Part shown: in pieces, positions 1-8,777 of the stretch
Numbering within the stretch: position 1 is the first letter of the stretch
Layout: each line of letters opens with the position of its first letter
Source of the DNA: Auriscalpium vulgare
Lineage: Eukaryota; Basidiomycota; Agaricomycetes; Russulales; Auriscalpiaceae
Length of the DNA: 64,000 nt
Direction: 5' to 3'
Assembly: GCA_019915015.1 (NCBI GenBank)
Contig: JAHBBC010000001.1
Location: 2,666,001 to 2,730,000 of the forward strand
Translations under genes and position numbers: made by a program
The notes under the pieces: generated by a model
The model's database searches: none
Seen by the model: the letters and a program-made list of their open reading frames with translations, nothing else
Told to the model about the DNA's origin: nothing

Positions 1-137
1 GTCGCGCAAGCCCGGCGAGACATCTGGCATAGTAGCCTCATAATTACTTGGCCACGACAGCGAGGTATATTGGACCTACGCCCCGTATCCACTGCAGCGA
101 CTCAACAGAGCTCTCTTCCCCCCACAGGGCTACCAAA

Positions 138-881
138 ATGCCAGACCCAATATCGGCCACCGTGCTCTCCTCCACGCTCAGCACCGCACGGGGCTTCCAC
201 ACCACCTCTCTCACGCGCCTCTCTCTCTCTCATTCCTCTGCCCCGTCCTCATGCACGCTGCATATCCTGCACACTCTCCCCGTACTCCTCTTCGCCGACC
301 CGTACGAGCTCGCGCACCATGGGCACACGTATGCGTTCCACCTTTACGGGCCGCACAACCTTGAGCTCCCTGCGTTCGCACTCGACGCAGACCGCTCCGC
401 GCTCGTGCTGGACGTCCAAGTACCAGAGCGCGTGGAGCAGGACACGGTGCTGGAAGTCGCGGTGCCGCTGCATCTGCGGTACGCGGCACCTGCACACGGA
501 GGCGCAGAAAGCGCGTTCGTGGACGTGACCCTCGCGCCGCCGACAACATTCTGGGCATGCAATACATCCAGTATGTTGCCATGTCGCGCTGTCTCTTCCT
601 TCGCTGACCTGTCCGCAGCGTCGTCGCCGGTCCCGCCGGCACTGCAGAGCTACGCCAGCTTGCCCGTTTTCGAGGGCCGGGAGCTGGCGTTTCACATCCT
701 GACCGCCGCGAGCGGGGCAGACCTGGTGCCCCAGACAGTTTCTATCCCGGTCGGCCACCTCAACGATGTTGCGTTCGTGGAATTCAGTACCATTGCTGTC
801 GTGGTACTCTGCGTCGTATACTTGGCTCGTGTAGCATTACGCGCTCGAGGTCATTCCGTCGCGAATGTCAAGCGGGAGTGA
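138..881 (+). CDS. PIG-X/PBN1-like subunit of GPI mannosyltransferase I
   Basis: Two exons (138-570, 619-881) with a 48-nt intron (GTATGT donor, CTGAC branch site, GCAG acceptor) that keeps the frame, giving about 231 residues. The family is the ER-membrane partner of the PIG-M mannosyltransferase, which adds the first mannose to GPI anchors. Supporting marks are the FADPYEL motif near the N-terminus, the VPLHLRYAAP block typical of PIG-X/PBN1, and one C-terminal membrane segment (IAVVVLCVVYLARVAL) with a short basic tail. I chose the ATG at 138 (context AAAATGC); an in-frame region upstream starts at a non-ATG codon. No clear signal peptide. The short length fits fungal PIG-X rather than yeast Pbn1. 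Confidence 0.75.
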   Translation: MPDPISATVLSSTLSTARGFHTTSLTRLSLSHSSAPSSCTLHILHTLPVLLFADPYELAHHGHTYAFHLYGPHNLELPAFALDADRSALVLDVQVPERVEQDTVLEVAVPLHLRYAAPAHGGAESAFVDVTLAPPTTFWACNTSSMLPCRAVSSFADLSAASSPVPPALQSYASLPVFEGRELAFHILTAASGADLVPQTVSIPVGHLNDVAFVEFSTIAVVVLCVVYLARVALRARGHSVANVKRE

Positions 882-1040
882 GAATCAAGGCGGTCCAAAA
901 GGAACAGGCGTATAAGTGCGGTATGTTGTGGCAACAGAATACATGAGGTGAGGTTGAGAACAATAATAAAAAGTGACCGAAACGCAGAGTTCAACGTTCG
1001 TCACGCTTGCGCAGTCCGTGCGGCGTTGCAAAGATATATA

Positions 1041-2094
1041 TCAAGCCTTCGCAGCCTGGGGATCCTGTCAGTACGCGAACGCACAGAAGTGTAGAAGAGC
1101 ACGCACGCTCGAACCGAAGCGCTCTGCACGCTTGCGCCTGCGCTCGGCCTCCTCCGCATCAACAGTCTCCTCTACTGGCGCCGCACGCTTGCGACCCCCT
1201 GTCTTCGGGGGAGAAGCAGCAGCGTCCGCCACGGCTTTCTTGATCCCAAAGCGTTCAGCACGCTTCTTGAGCTGTTCGGCATCCTAGGACACGAATGAGG
1301 AACAAGAGCCAAGTAAGACATGTGGCGAGCCTACCTCAGGCTTTGATGCGGCCGGCGCAGTCGTCTTCTTGGTCCCCAGCGCTGGTGCAGACGCCAGGTC
1401 TTTCGTTTTCCCGGGCGCCTTGGCGGCCGCGGGCTGCACGACGGGGATGCCGAAACGCGCAGCGCGCGCGATGCGCTTGGCCTCCTCGTCGTCGACGGGC
1501 GGCGCTGGCGTTGGGGCAGACGCGTCGGCAGGTGGATCGACGGGCTTCTTGGGGCTGGCGGGCTTGGCCGCGCTCGCCGGCTTGGCGGGGGACTTGGGTG
1601 CCGGTGCTGCCTTCGACGGCGGCTTGGGGGCGGGTTTGGGCGGGCTGGGAGTTTTCGCGGGAGGCGCAGGGGCGGCGGCCGGTGCGGGAGCGGCGGCGGC
1701 GGTGCTTACTGGGTCCTCAAGGGACCAGTCGACCCTGTGGGGGGGTTAGCGCAGGACGGGTCGCGAGGGCGAGGGGACGCACTCTGGGAGGGGCGCGAGC
1801 TGGGGACGCGACGCGTGAGCTGGAGGCGGCGACGGGGGGGAAGGGCACGTACGAGGTCATCGGTGGGGCTGGGGGCGGTGTTGGCGTCGTACTTGTGTGC
1901 GTAGGCGTCGAGGGCGGGCTGGGAGGCGAGTATTTTTGCGACGAGGTCAGCTTTTGTCGCGCGTGCGGTGGCGGGGAGCTTTGCGTGGTGGAGGATGTCC
2001 TTGAGGTCTGCGACCTTGAGGGCCTTTCTGTGTGGGCGGTGAGCGCTGGGCGGGCGGTGAGCTCGGGCGCGGGGACTGACAGCTTAGCGTCCAT
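1041..2094 (-). CDS. Tho1/SARNP-type SAP-domain mRNP protein
   Basis: Six exons read downward: 2094-2081, 2027-1853, 1799-1783 (17-nt micro-exon), 1734-1335, 1283-1107, 1055-1041; lengths sum to 798 nt, 265 residues. The N-terminus is a SAP DNA/RNA-binding domain (LKVADLKDILHHAKLPATA, residues about 8-45). After a Pro/Ala/Lys-rich linker there are three (R)AxRFG-type repeats (IARAARFGI, KKRAERFGI, RKRAERFGS) typical of Tho1/SARNP, which act in nuclear mRNA packaging and export with TREX. Without the micro-exon the next exon meets an in-frame stop, so its inclusion is required. The protein ends AAKA after a last 15-nt exon. Donors and acceptors are canonical and all introns are 48-53 nt. Confidence 0.85.
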
Positions 2095-2513
2095 GGTCAT
2101 CAGCAAAAGAGGACGAACCGGCTAATCCCAGGTGGCCCGTCCATCACGTGGTCAGCCTGGTGCGCGTATGGACGGCTATCCAGGGGATTGTGAGCTGTAT
2201 GGATGGCCATGGAAGGGCTGATACCAGGCTTGCGAGCCATTGGGAAGCTGACAGCGGCAAGCAGAGCCCGCCCAAGGGGATAAAAGCACGTCAAGGATGT
2301 CTAATGTAGTCCAATCTCGTAACCACCAATGTACTCACCTGGCATTCGCATGCCAACGACACAGACGGTCTCCGGCGCACTATTAAGGTGCACAAGAGCC
2401 ATGGACATCGTAATAATGCCTCTTGAGGCCAAACCATGTTGTGCAAAACATTGAAAACTTCGAGATTATGCGGATGGGCACGATGCCCCGCTATGCCGCT
2501 GCGCGTACAACTA
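2095..2513. other. Spacer between Tho1 gene and Plavaka fragment
   Basis: 419 bp between the 5' end of the Tho1-like gene and the 3' end of the transposon gene. It should hold the Tho1 promoter and one end of the DNA transposon. I looked for terminal inverted repeats matching the other side (20.8-23.4 kb) and found none I can defend. No gene seen. Confidence 0.4.
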
Positions 2514-4546
2514 CTACAGCTCGTCGTAACCTTCTGCTTCGACATCTTCGGCATCCCCCTCGCCGTCCTCGGGCCCTAAGTCATCCGCGTCGTCCTGCTC
2601 GCTGCCGGCTTCTGACTCGCTATCGTCTGAGCCCTCTGCATTCGTGTCGGCCGGCGCTTCGAGACTTCCAGCGGGCTCCTCGGAATCGACACCTTCGGCA
2701 TCGAGCTGACGTTCATCTGGAGTATCAGAAGGCGGGCGGTAGCTGTGACCAACGCCGAGTCCCTGATACCGCATGAACATGTCACGATCGACAAAACTGG
2801 GGCGTACTCGTCAGCATCTGAAGCCAACAGAAGGCCATGAGCACTCACAAATTCACGTAGTAGGCCTTCCAATCATCTTCAACGAGCCCATGGGCGAACG
2901 CCGGAATAATGTGTGCACCACGGATGACGTCGTCCGGGTCTAGAAACCCGAAAGCGTGTGGGTCTTCATCCGGGAGGAAGTGGACGCGATGCAGGCGACG
3001 CTTGTGAAACCCCGATGCCCAGCGCACATCGTGGCGAAGCCAACGTACCCAGAGGAACTCCATCGATTTCGGGACTGCGGGATATCCAGGGATCTTGTGC
3101 AGAAAGTCCGCGTGGAAGACACCGAGAATGCGCGCGTACGAGAACGGGTGCGGATAGCGAGTGGAGTCAGAGTCATCGTCTCGCAGGAGAGTCATGACAT
3201 CTGCGTGGGTTCGAGAGTTCATGGAATCTTGTCCGCGTCGGACATCGTAAGTAGTGTAGTTGACTCGAAGAACCTTGTGACGAAAGATACGATTGTTTTG
3301 TAAGATGACCTGGGCGCGATCTTCATCAGAATAAACGCGCCCTTCGGACGCCATGTCGGGATGACGCAGTCGCTCGAGGATATGATCCTGGAGCTTTGGA
3401 AGAAAATTCTGTGCCAATGATATCAGTTTACTTGGCTGGAAACACGGACAACCTTCTTCAAAAACTCACCGTGAAAGCAGAATCTTCTCCAGCTTCAAAG
3501 AGCCAATTGCTGACAAGCAAGGGGAACTTCCGAGAGTGCGACATGTGGTGATGGCATTCGGGAGAAGTGAAGGGCAGCGGCTCCGAATCCTCAAAGCCAA
3601 CTGTTGCAGCTTTGCGCGAGGATGAACTGGGCTTCACGGCAGCCGACCCGACCGTGTTCTTCTGCATCATGCGACGAAGGCCTTCCTCCCGTCGTTGAAG
3701 GCGCGTGATCTGGCGGACGGCTCGGTTCTTGTTTGTCCGCGCATAGTAGCGCTTGACCCGTCGATGTTCCAGTTCACCCTACAATTGTGTGAGCTGAACA
3801 GAACGCAATGGCGAGACATACGCATACTTACCGGCTGCGTTGAGTACGAGTCTGAAGTCCCAAACCACATGATCTGCCGGACATAGTCGCCGAGCGCGTG
3901 TAACTTGTACGTGAACAGGTTGAAGACCTTCTTCCGAGAACTTGTTGTGTTCGAGGAGGGAAGAGATAAGGTCGATGGGCCTGCGGAGCCCTGAGCTTTC
4001 CGCTTTCGGCGGCCCCTGGCGGCTGTTTCTCGAGGCAGCTCTCGTGTGTCGAATACAGAGCAGGTAGATCGCGCAAACCGGCGTAGTTGACTGCCCAGAA
4101 AAATCGTTGACCTCCGTAGGAGCACGAGGGAGGAGTCCGTGTGCATGCGAAGCTTCGCCTCGGCATGCCATTCTGCAAGGCCGAACAAGAGATCGAGCAC
4201 GACAGTGTTGTGTGGCTCGTCGAGCAAGCCTTCGAAGACCGGTATGGCACACTGTCGAATGACAAGGTCAACGTCAAAACATGCGCAAAGAGTGAGCAAC
4301 GTACCTGCAAAAGATCTTCAAAATTTCGTGCTGCCAACTTCTTCATTGCTGACGCATTGTCTGAAACACGGCGAATCGTAGCGCGACCGAATGTGGGAAC
4401 CTGGCGGTACCTGATACAGCACTAATGAGATGGGTTTATGGATCGAGTGCATTCATAAACGCACCGCTCGTTGAGTTTTTGCACGGCGTCCCCTCCGACG
4501 GCAACGAGAATTCGAATGAGATGTGTGAAGACGGCCTTCCACACGC
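2514..4546 (-). pseudogene. Plavaka-type transposon gene, C-terminal part (split by LTR element)
   Basis: The 3' part of a large transposon gene whose 5' part lies at 18641-20813. Exons read downward: 4546-4465 (continuing exon 5; 4543-4546 is the duplicated target), 4410-4305, 4251-3832, 3778-3470, 3408-2849, 2796-2514. It carries blocks typical of basidiomycete Plavaka/KDZ-type transposase proteins: WKAVFTHLIRIL right at the break, LAEWHAEAKLRMHTDSSL, GELEHRRVKRYYART, AHIIPAFAHG and YYVN..VDRDM.MRY, then a very acidic tail. All visible exons are open and in frame, so the LTR insertion is the only obvious lesion. Both halves together would be 1239 codons. The protein is presumably the transposase for a cut-and-paste element; catalytic residues were not assigned. 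Confidence 0.85.
4543..4546. repeat. Target-site duplication, left copy (ACGC)
   Basis: ACGC directly abuts the outer edge of the left LTR and recurs directly after the right LTR at 18641. Removing the element and one copy rejoins exon 5 of the Plavaka gene in frame (exon 5 = 167 nt, phase consistent with the next exon). A 4-bp duplication is within the 4-6 bp range usual for LTR elements. Confidence 0.85.
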
Positions 4547-5261
4547 TGATGAGTAAACCCCCACTGCAGTCGCTGGGGGGGCCAAGGGTCGGGGTGAGGA
4601 GTGCTCTACTGCCTGGGGCGAGAGGAGAGAGGGTAAGAAGGAGCGTGAGAGCGCGCGACCGCTGGCGAAAACCCCCAACCACAGCGCGCTCTCTATCCTG
4701 GGGCGCGCTGCCGCTGCCGTCCTTCTCCTACTAGCCAGATACCGTCAGTCCCGTCGCAAACGTAATACACATACCGTCAGTCCAGCACCGTGCTGTCGAG
4801 TCCCTCAGTCTCCCATTTCGCTCGCCGTGTTCGCCTAAGCCGTACTGACTTGGTGACTCTTCGCCGAGACTACCGCTTCCCCTGCCGCTGCTATCTTCGC
4901 CTTTCCCCTAGTGCATGGTTAGGTCCCGTCGCCTGGTTCGCCGAACGCTCGCTAGGGTCGTATCTCTTGTTTTGTGCTGTGAAGTCTCGGGTGTCGTCTC
5001 CCAAGGGTAGATTGCTTTGTCATCACTCGTACACGTACACTCTATGCTCTATCACCTCTCGATTCCCACGCTACCCTTCGTTCGGCGCCTACGACCTCTC
5101 CCGCCTCCGGTCACTCTACCCTTCGCGAGTGGCAACCTTCCCTCAGTTCGCTGCGTTTCGCCGACCTTGGTTCTGTCCCGCCGCGCCCAGGGGAGAGTGT
5201 GGTGGTGTGGTTTGAGGTGTGCGGTCCGGTCTACGTGCCTGTAGCACGCGAGGTCCCATCA
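4547..5261 (-). repeat. LTR (3' LTR of the element)
   Basis: 715 bp, starting TGATGAGTAA and ending GGTCCCATCA on the plus strand, with 5-bp inverted ends TGATG/CATCA. It matches 17926-18640 at a constant offset of 13,379 bp; I compared it block by block and by the identical translations inside it and saw no difference. It contains one TTCGCCGAA palindrome (4937-4945). Promoter and poly(A) positions were not assigned. Read on the plus strand it lies directly upstream of cargo gene A and could act as its promoter (inference). Confidence 0.95.
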
Positions 5262-5275
5262 TTCCTCCCCCCAAC
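5262..5275 (-). other. Polypurine tract (PPT)
   Basis: On the minus strand this reads GTTGGGGGGAGGAA and directly abuts the 3' LTR (TGATGGGACC). That is the position and composition expected for the plus-strand priming site in reverse transcription. Confidence 0.8.
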
Positions 5276-5300
5276 TGAGCTACCGACTGTCCTCAGTCGG
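5263..5300. repeat. Pyrimidine-tract plus hairpin module, copy 1
   Basis: TCCTCCCCCCAACTGA (5263-5278) is followed by a 7-bp perfect hairpin CCGACTG-TCCT-CAGTCGG (5283-5300). The 16-mer recurs exactly at 7055-7070 and shortened at 11040-11052, each followed by a hairpin around CTGTCC(T/G)CAG. On the minus strand it includes the PPT; on the plus strand it resembles a pyrimidine tract, branch point and 3' splice site ahead of gene A. Confidence 0.6.
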
Positions 5301-5426
5301 GTCCTCCTCGGAGACCCTCGGCGATGCTCGGCGAATCGCGCTCCTGAAAAGACCCCCTCCCTACCGCCGAAGGCCCTAGCTGCGCCATCCCCGACGCCGC
5401 TATCCCAAACACACCCAACCACCAAC

Positions 5427-6650
5427 ATGGCCTGGTCCCCTTCCATCCTTGCCTTCCAACTCCATACCTTACGCCAGCTCGCTGAAGTCCCGCGTCCCTT
5501 CGCGTTCGCCGAAGACTCCGCCGTGGCCCTGGCCGAGCTGGAGACTTGGGGGCGCCAGCTGGTGGCCCTCCTGGTACGTGAACCGCGTTGCTCGTCCGTT
5601 TTTACGCCCAAATCTGACCGTAATTGCCCACAGGAAAACTTGGACCGCGGCAGTTCGCCCAGCATCTTTGCCGCCGCCGAACGAGTTGCTATGCCTTTGT
5701 TTGAGCAGGCCATGTTGCTAGCGCCCACGACTACCGCCAGCTTCGCCGAATGGGCCCGGCCCCTCCTGCGGCTGTACTCCGCCTACCACGCCCCCATGCA
5801 CCCCTGGGATGCCGTCCTGGGCCCCGACGAGGGGCTCCCCGTGCGCGAGCTCCTTTTTAAAGCCAGCATCGTTGAGGAGGATCTGTGGACCACATACCGC
5901 GCCGGGACCAGCGACGTCGAGTCTTATTTGGAGGAGCTACGTCAGTTCCACGCCACGTTCCCCGCCCATCGTCCCCGCGGAATGCAGACCTTCGTCGCCG
6001 ACGTTCTCCGCCGTGTTTTGACGCAGGCTGCCATCGTCATCGACCAATCTGACGGGGGTAGCCGTGTTCTGCTAGCCACGGTCGATCAACACGCCTCCCT
6101 GACTACCCAGCTCAACGCGCGTGCTTCGCGTGGCCGTCACCTCGCCGGACTTGGTGGTCGTTTGTTGGGCGCCTTCGTGGCTGAGTCCACTAGCAGCTTG
6201 GATCGCTTCCATTCCGCCTTGCGCTCCTTGGTCGGTATCCGCGCCGCGTGGGCTGACGCCCCTTATCTCCTCGACCTCATTGCCGAGCCCGTCGTCATCC
6301 TGGAGCGTAGCTTTATAGCCTTCCTGGAACGCGGCCGCGTCTACCACCACTTCCTTCTTGGCCTGCCCGCGACGGCTGCTGTGGCCGATCCGTTCGCCGG
6401 CTCCGCGGTGGCTATGATGTTGCTCGGTGGCGATCTCTCCGATTCCTCCGACGGAGAGGACGGGGCGTCGTACAGCCCCCTCGGCGTCACCTACAGCCCT
6501 AGCAACGGTTCCGCGGCGTCCAACGCTGAAGTCGCCCTAACGATCGCCGAAGAGTTGGGGGTGGCACTAGATGATGAGGAGATACAGACGTCCTCGGTGG
6601 TGCTGACCGCATCCGCTGTGGCCGCTGCCCTTCGTGACGCGGCCGAGTAG
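5427..6650 (+). CDS. Cargo gene A of the retrotransposon, unknown function (antisense, spliced)
   Basis: Exons 5427-5573 and 5634-6650 give 387 residues. The 60-nt intron has a GTACGT donor, TCTGACC branch site and CACAG acceptor, all valid only on the plus strand, opposite to gag-pol. Its length is a multiple of three, so unspliced RNA is also open. Start context is CCAACATGG. The protein looks mostly helical with an acidic Ser-rich C-terminus; I recognise no domain. It is similar to gene B: ELETWGRQLVALL before the intron matches EREAWGRRVAGAI, then MPLFEQAMLLAP matches VPVFEALFVVAP, and both have exactly 49 codons in exon 1. Located between the 3' LTR and gene B, transcribed away from the LTR. 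Structural or regulatory roles are open. Confidence 0.7.
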   Translation: MAWSPSILAFQLHTLRQLAEVPRPFAFAEDSAVALAELETWGRQLVALLVREPRCSSVFTPKSDRNCPQENLDRGSSPSIFAAAERVAMPLFEQAMLLAPTTTASFAEWARPLLRLYSAYHAPMHPWDAVLGPDEGLPVRELLFKASIVEEDLWTTYRAGTSDVESYLEELRQFHATFPAHRPRGMQTFVADVLRRVLTQAAIVIDQSDGGSRVLLATVDQHASLTTQLNARASRGRHLAGLGGRLLGAFVAESTSSLDRFHSALRSLVGIRAAWADAPYLLDLIAEPVVILERSFIAFLERGRVYHHFLLGLPATAAVADPFAGSAVAMMLLGGDLSDSSDGEDGASYSPLGVTYSPSNGSAASNAEVALTIAEELGVALDDEEIQTSSVVLTASAVAAALRDAAE

Positions 6651-7182
6651 TAGATACTTCTGTACCGTTCTGCTCCTTCAAATGGCAATTGTGCGAGTCC
6701 TTATGACGCTCCTCGTTGACCCGGGGAGGCGGGGGTTCCTCCTCCTTCACTACTGACTGGGCGAAGCTCGCGCGTGGTTCGGCGAACGTCCGCCCCACCC
6801 TGTCCTGTCGTTCTGATCCCGTCAACGCGGTCTTCGTGCTCTCGTCGCTCCTCCTCGCCTTTATCGCTGTTCCGGGTTCCTCATGGTGCTTCTCGCCGCG
6901 CCTGTGTCTTGTGTCTTTGATCCGCCCGCTAATCTCCCGATAGGTGCCCTTTTTGCTCCGCTGATTTGCCTTTCCCGCTTGTAGTCCGCGGATCCTATTC
7001 GGCGGCGGTTCGCTGGCGAACGCCCTGCGATCGCTCTGCGCTCCTCCACGCGCGTCCTCCCCCCAACTGAAATTTCGCCTGTCCGCAGGCGCACGCGGCC
7101 ACCGGCCGCCGGCTCAGGAGTCCCGGCTGGCTGTAGCATAAAAGCTGACTGGGTCATCTGTCGCCGACGCTCCCCACGTACC
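6651..7182. other. Spacer between cargo genes A and B
   Basis: 532 bp with no supported ORF. It holds a TTCGGCGAA palindrome (6778-6786), the second pyrimidine-tract/hairpin module (7055-7091) and a TATA-like CATAAAAG (about 7137-7144) about 45 bp before the gene B start. It presumably contains the gene A terminator and the gene B promoter. Confidence 0.45.
7055..7091. repeat. Pyrimidine-tract plus hairpin module, copy 2
   Basis: Exact 16-mer TCCTCCCCCCAACTGA (7055-7070) followed by the hairpin CGCCTG-TCCG-CAGGCG (7076-7091). The outer stem pairs differ from copy 1 (CCGA/TCGG there, CGC/GCG here) yet still pair. It lies upstream of gene B. Confidence 0.6.
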
Positions 7183-8346
7183 ATGCCGTCGCCTTTTGTC
7201 CTGTCTGTCCGCGCCCTCGACTTGCTCACGCTTCTCCTCGCCCCGCCGTCGCTGATGCTAGAGGCTACTCCCGTGGTCGCCCTTGTCGAGGAGAGGGAAG
7301 CCTGGGGTCGCCGCGTGGCTGGTGCCATTGTATGTGAACTGCGCGGCCGCTCTTTACTGCCCAATACTGATTCTCCACAGGAGGGTGTCCGTGTTTCTGA
7401 GCGCCCATTGTTCCTGCGTGTGGCGGCCATGGTTACTGTCCCCGTGTTCGAGGCCCTCTTCGTTGTCGCCCCCCACGTTCGCGACACGTTCGCCGTATGG
7501 GGTGGGTCCCTCGTTATGGCCTCGGCGCCCCCGGCGAACAGCCTCGCGCAAGATCCGCTCGGGCAGCCGCCCCTCGCCGCCCTTTCCTTCCGCGGAGTTT
7601 TGAGCCACGGGCGTGACGTTGTCCGCCTCGGCGAAGCTGTCTTGTTCAAGATGCTCGAGGGCGGCCAGCTCTCGCACGCAGCGTACCAGGGCGAACTCGG
7701 GGCGTTGTACCGCACCCGCGTACCCCTTCGCCAGAACCCTGGCTGTCTGGCAGTGCATGAGGGGATCGTCGACGCCATGTATGCGTGTTCCACCGCCCTT
7801 CGCGCCGAGCATGGCGGCTCCCAGATCATCCTGTCCGCGGCCTATCATGCCACCACCGCCGCCGCGGGCGGCACCGCCGTGGACCTCGCCGAAACCTTCC
7901 AACGCATCGCCGGCCCCATTTCAGCGTCCTTCCTGACGTACGCCGAAGATTCCATTGTACACCTTCGCCTCGCTTTCGATTACGTCCAGCTCGTCCGCGG
8001 CTCCCGTACTTCCGACCTGGCATATGGCGTTGAGTTTGCCCGCGCGGCCGACCAGCTGGAAGCCACCGCGCGGGAACATATTCACGACCTTACGCTCTGG
8101 GCTGTCATGCTTGATCGTTTTCGCCTCGTCACGTCGTTGGCGCGTTCCCTTCGCGTGGCCGGGCTGCCGCCTTCGGTGACGGGCCACCCCGGCGAGGAGG
8201 ACATCATTCTAGTCGGCGATACCGGTCGCGGGGGTCGCCCCGTGCACAACCCTATGGAGGAAGGCGCGTACGTCCCTCCTGCGCGCCGCGCGGGACGGTT
8301 CCGCCCTCGTTCGGCGAACGCCGGCGTGAACGCCTCCGCAACGTAA
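7183..8346 (+). CDS. Cargo gene B of the retrotransposon, paralogue of gene A
   Basis: Exons 7183-7329 (49 codons) and 7381-8346 give 370 residues. The 51-nt intron (GTATGT donor, ATACTGAT branch site, CCACAG acceptor) is at the same codon and phase as in gene A and is valid only on the plus strand. Similarity to A is weak but co-linear: AWGRRV before the intron, VPVFEALFVVAP after it, LFKM.E..L..AAYQGEL, and HGGSQIILSA against DGGSRVLLAT. The C-terminus is Arg/Gly-rich (RRAGRFRPR). No known domain recognised. A poly(A)-like AATAAA at 8424-8429 follows the stop. The function is unknown; duplication of a cargo gene inside the element is inferred. Confidence 0.7.
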   Translation: MPSPFVLSVRALDLLTLLLAPPSLMLEATPVVALVEEREAWGRRVAGAIVCELRGRSLLPNTDSPQEGVRVSERPLFLRVAAMVTVPVFEALFVVAPHVRDTFAVWGGSLVMASAPPANSLAQDPLGQPPLAALSFRGVLSHGRDVVRLGEAVLFKMLEGGQLSHAAYQGELGALYRTRVPLRQNPGCLAVHEGIVDAMYACSTALRAEHGGSQIILSAAYHATTAAAGGTAVDLAETFQRIAGPISASFLTYAEDSIVHLRLAFDYVQLVRGSRTSDLAYGVEFARAADQLEATAREHIHDLTLWAVMLDRFRLVTSLARSLRVAGLPPSVTGHPGEEDIILVGDTGRGGRPVHNPMEEGAYVPPARRAGRFRPRSANAGVNASAT

Positions 8347-8777
8347 ATGCGTCTGCGTAGCTGGGCGAAGACAGTAGAGGTTCTTGGTCGCCCAGCTATC
8401 CTGTGCGTTAGTAGTCGGAATGCAATAAAAGGTTGCTTGCGCGTTGATGGTATAGTGATCCCAGTGCATTGCCCCTTGTCGGCTACCATCGACCTCTTCC
8501 GCGCGATCCGCCCCCCCACTGAGTGATGGGCGCTTCCGACTTGTAGGTTTTCTGGTGGCCGCGAGGCAGTGCTCCGAAGTAGCTGCGCGCGTACGTCATA
8601 GTGACTACACGCCTGCTGCCGAGCTAGGGCGCCTATACACGGAAGCAAAACTCGCGCGCTACGCACGGCCCAGCTCATCTGTACGGCATCAGCGTCTCTT
8701 TTGTGCCACAAGTTCGCCGCGCTTCGCTTCTTGTTCTTGGCCTTCACTTCCCCTCCCTTTCCTCGCGCACGCTTTCC
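8347..8777. other. Spacer between cargo genes B and C
   Basis: 431 bp. It holds AATAAA (8424-8429), the likely poly(A) signal of gene B, and a degenerate pyrimidine tract CCGCCCCCCCACTGA (about 8508-8522) that resembles the module before A and B but without a clear hairpin. No ORF supported. Confidence 0.4.

Noticed and set aside
1295..2125. 276-codon plus-strand frame over the Tho1-like gene
   Set aside because: Arg/Trp-rich antisense shadow; the minus strand gives a full SAP-domain gene with canonical introns.
2095..2513. Terminal inverted repeats of the Plavaka element
   Set aside because: I compared this spacer with 20814-23402 and found no convincing matching ends, so element boundaries are left open.
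4790..5215. 141-codon plus-strand frame inside the LTR, repeated at 18169-18594
   Set aside because: It is duplicated only because the LTR is; composition is low-complexity with no family features, and LTRs rarely code. Kept as LTR sequence.
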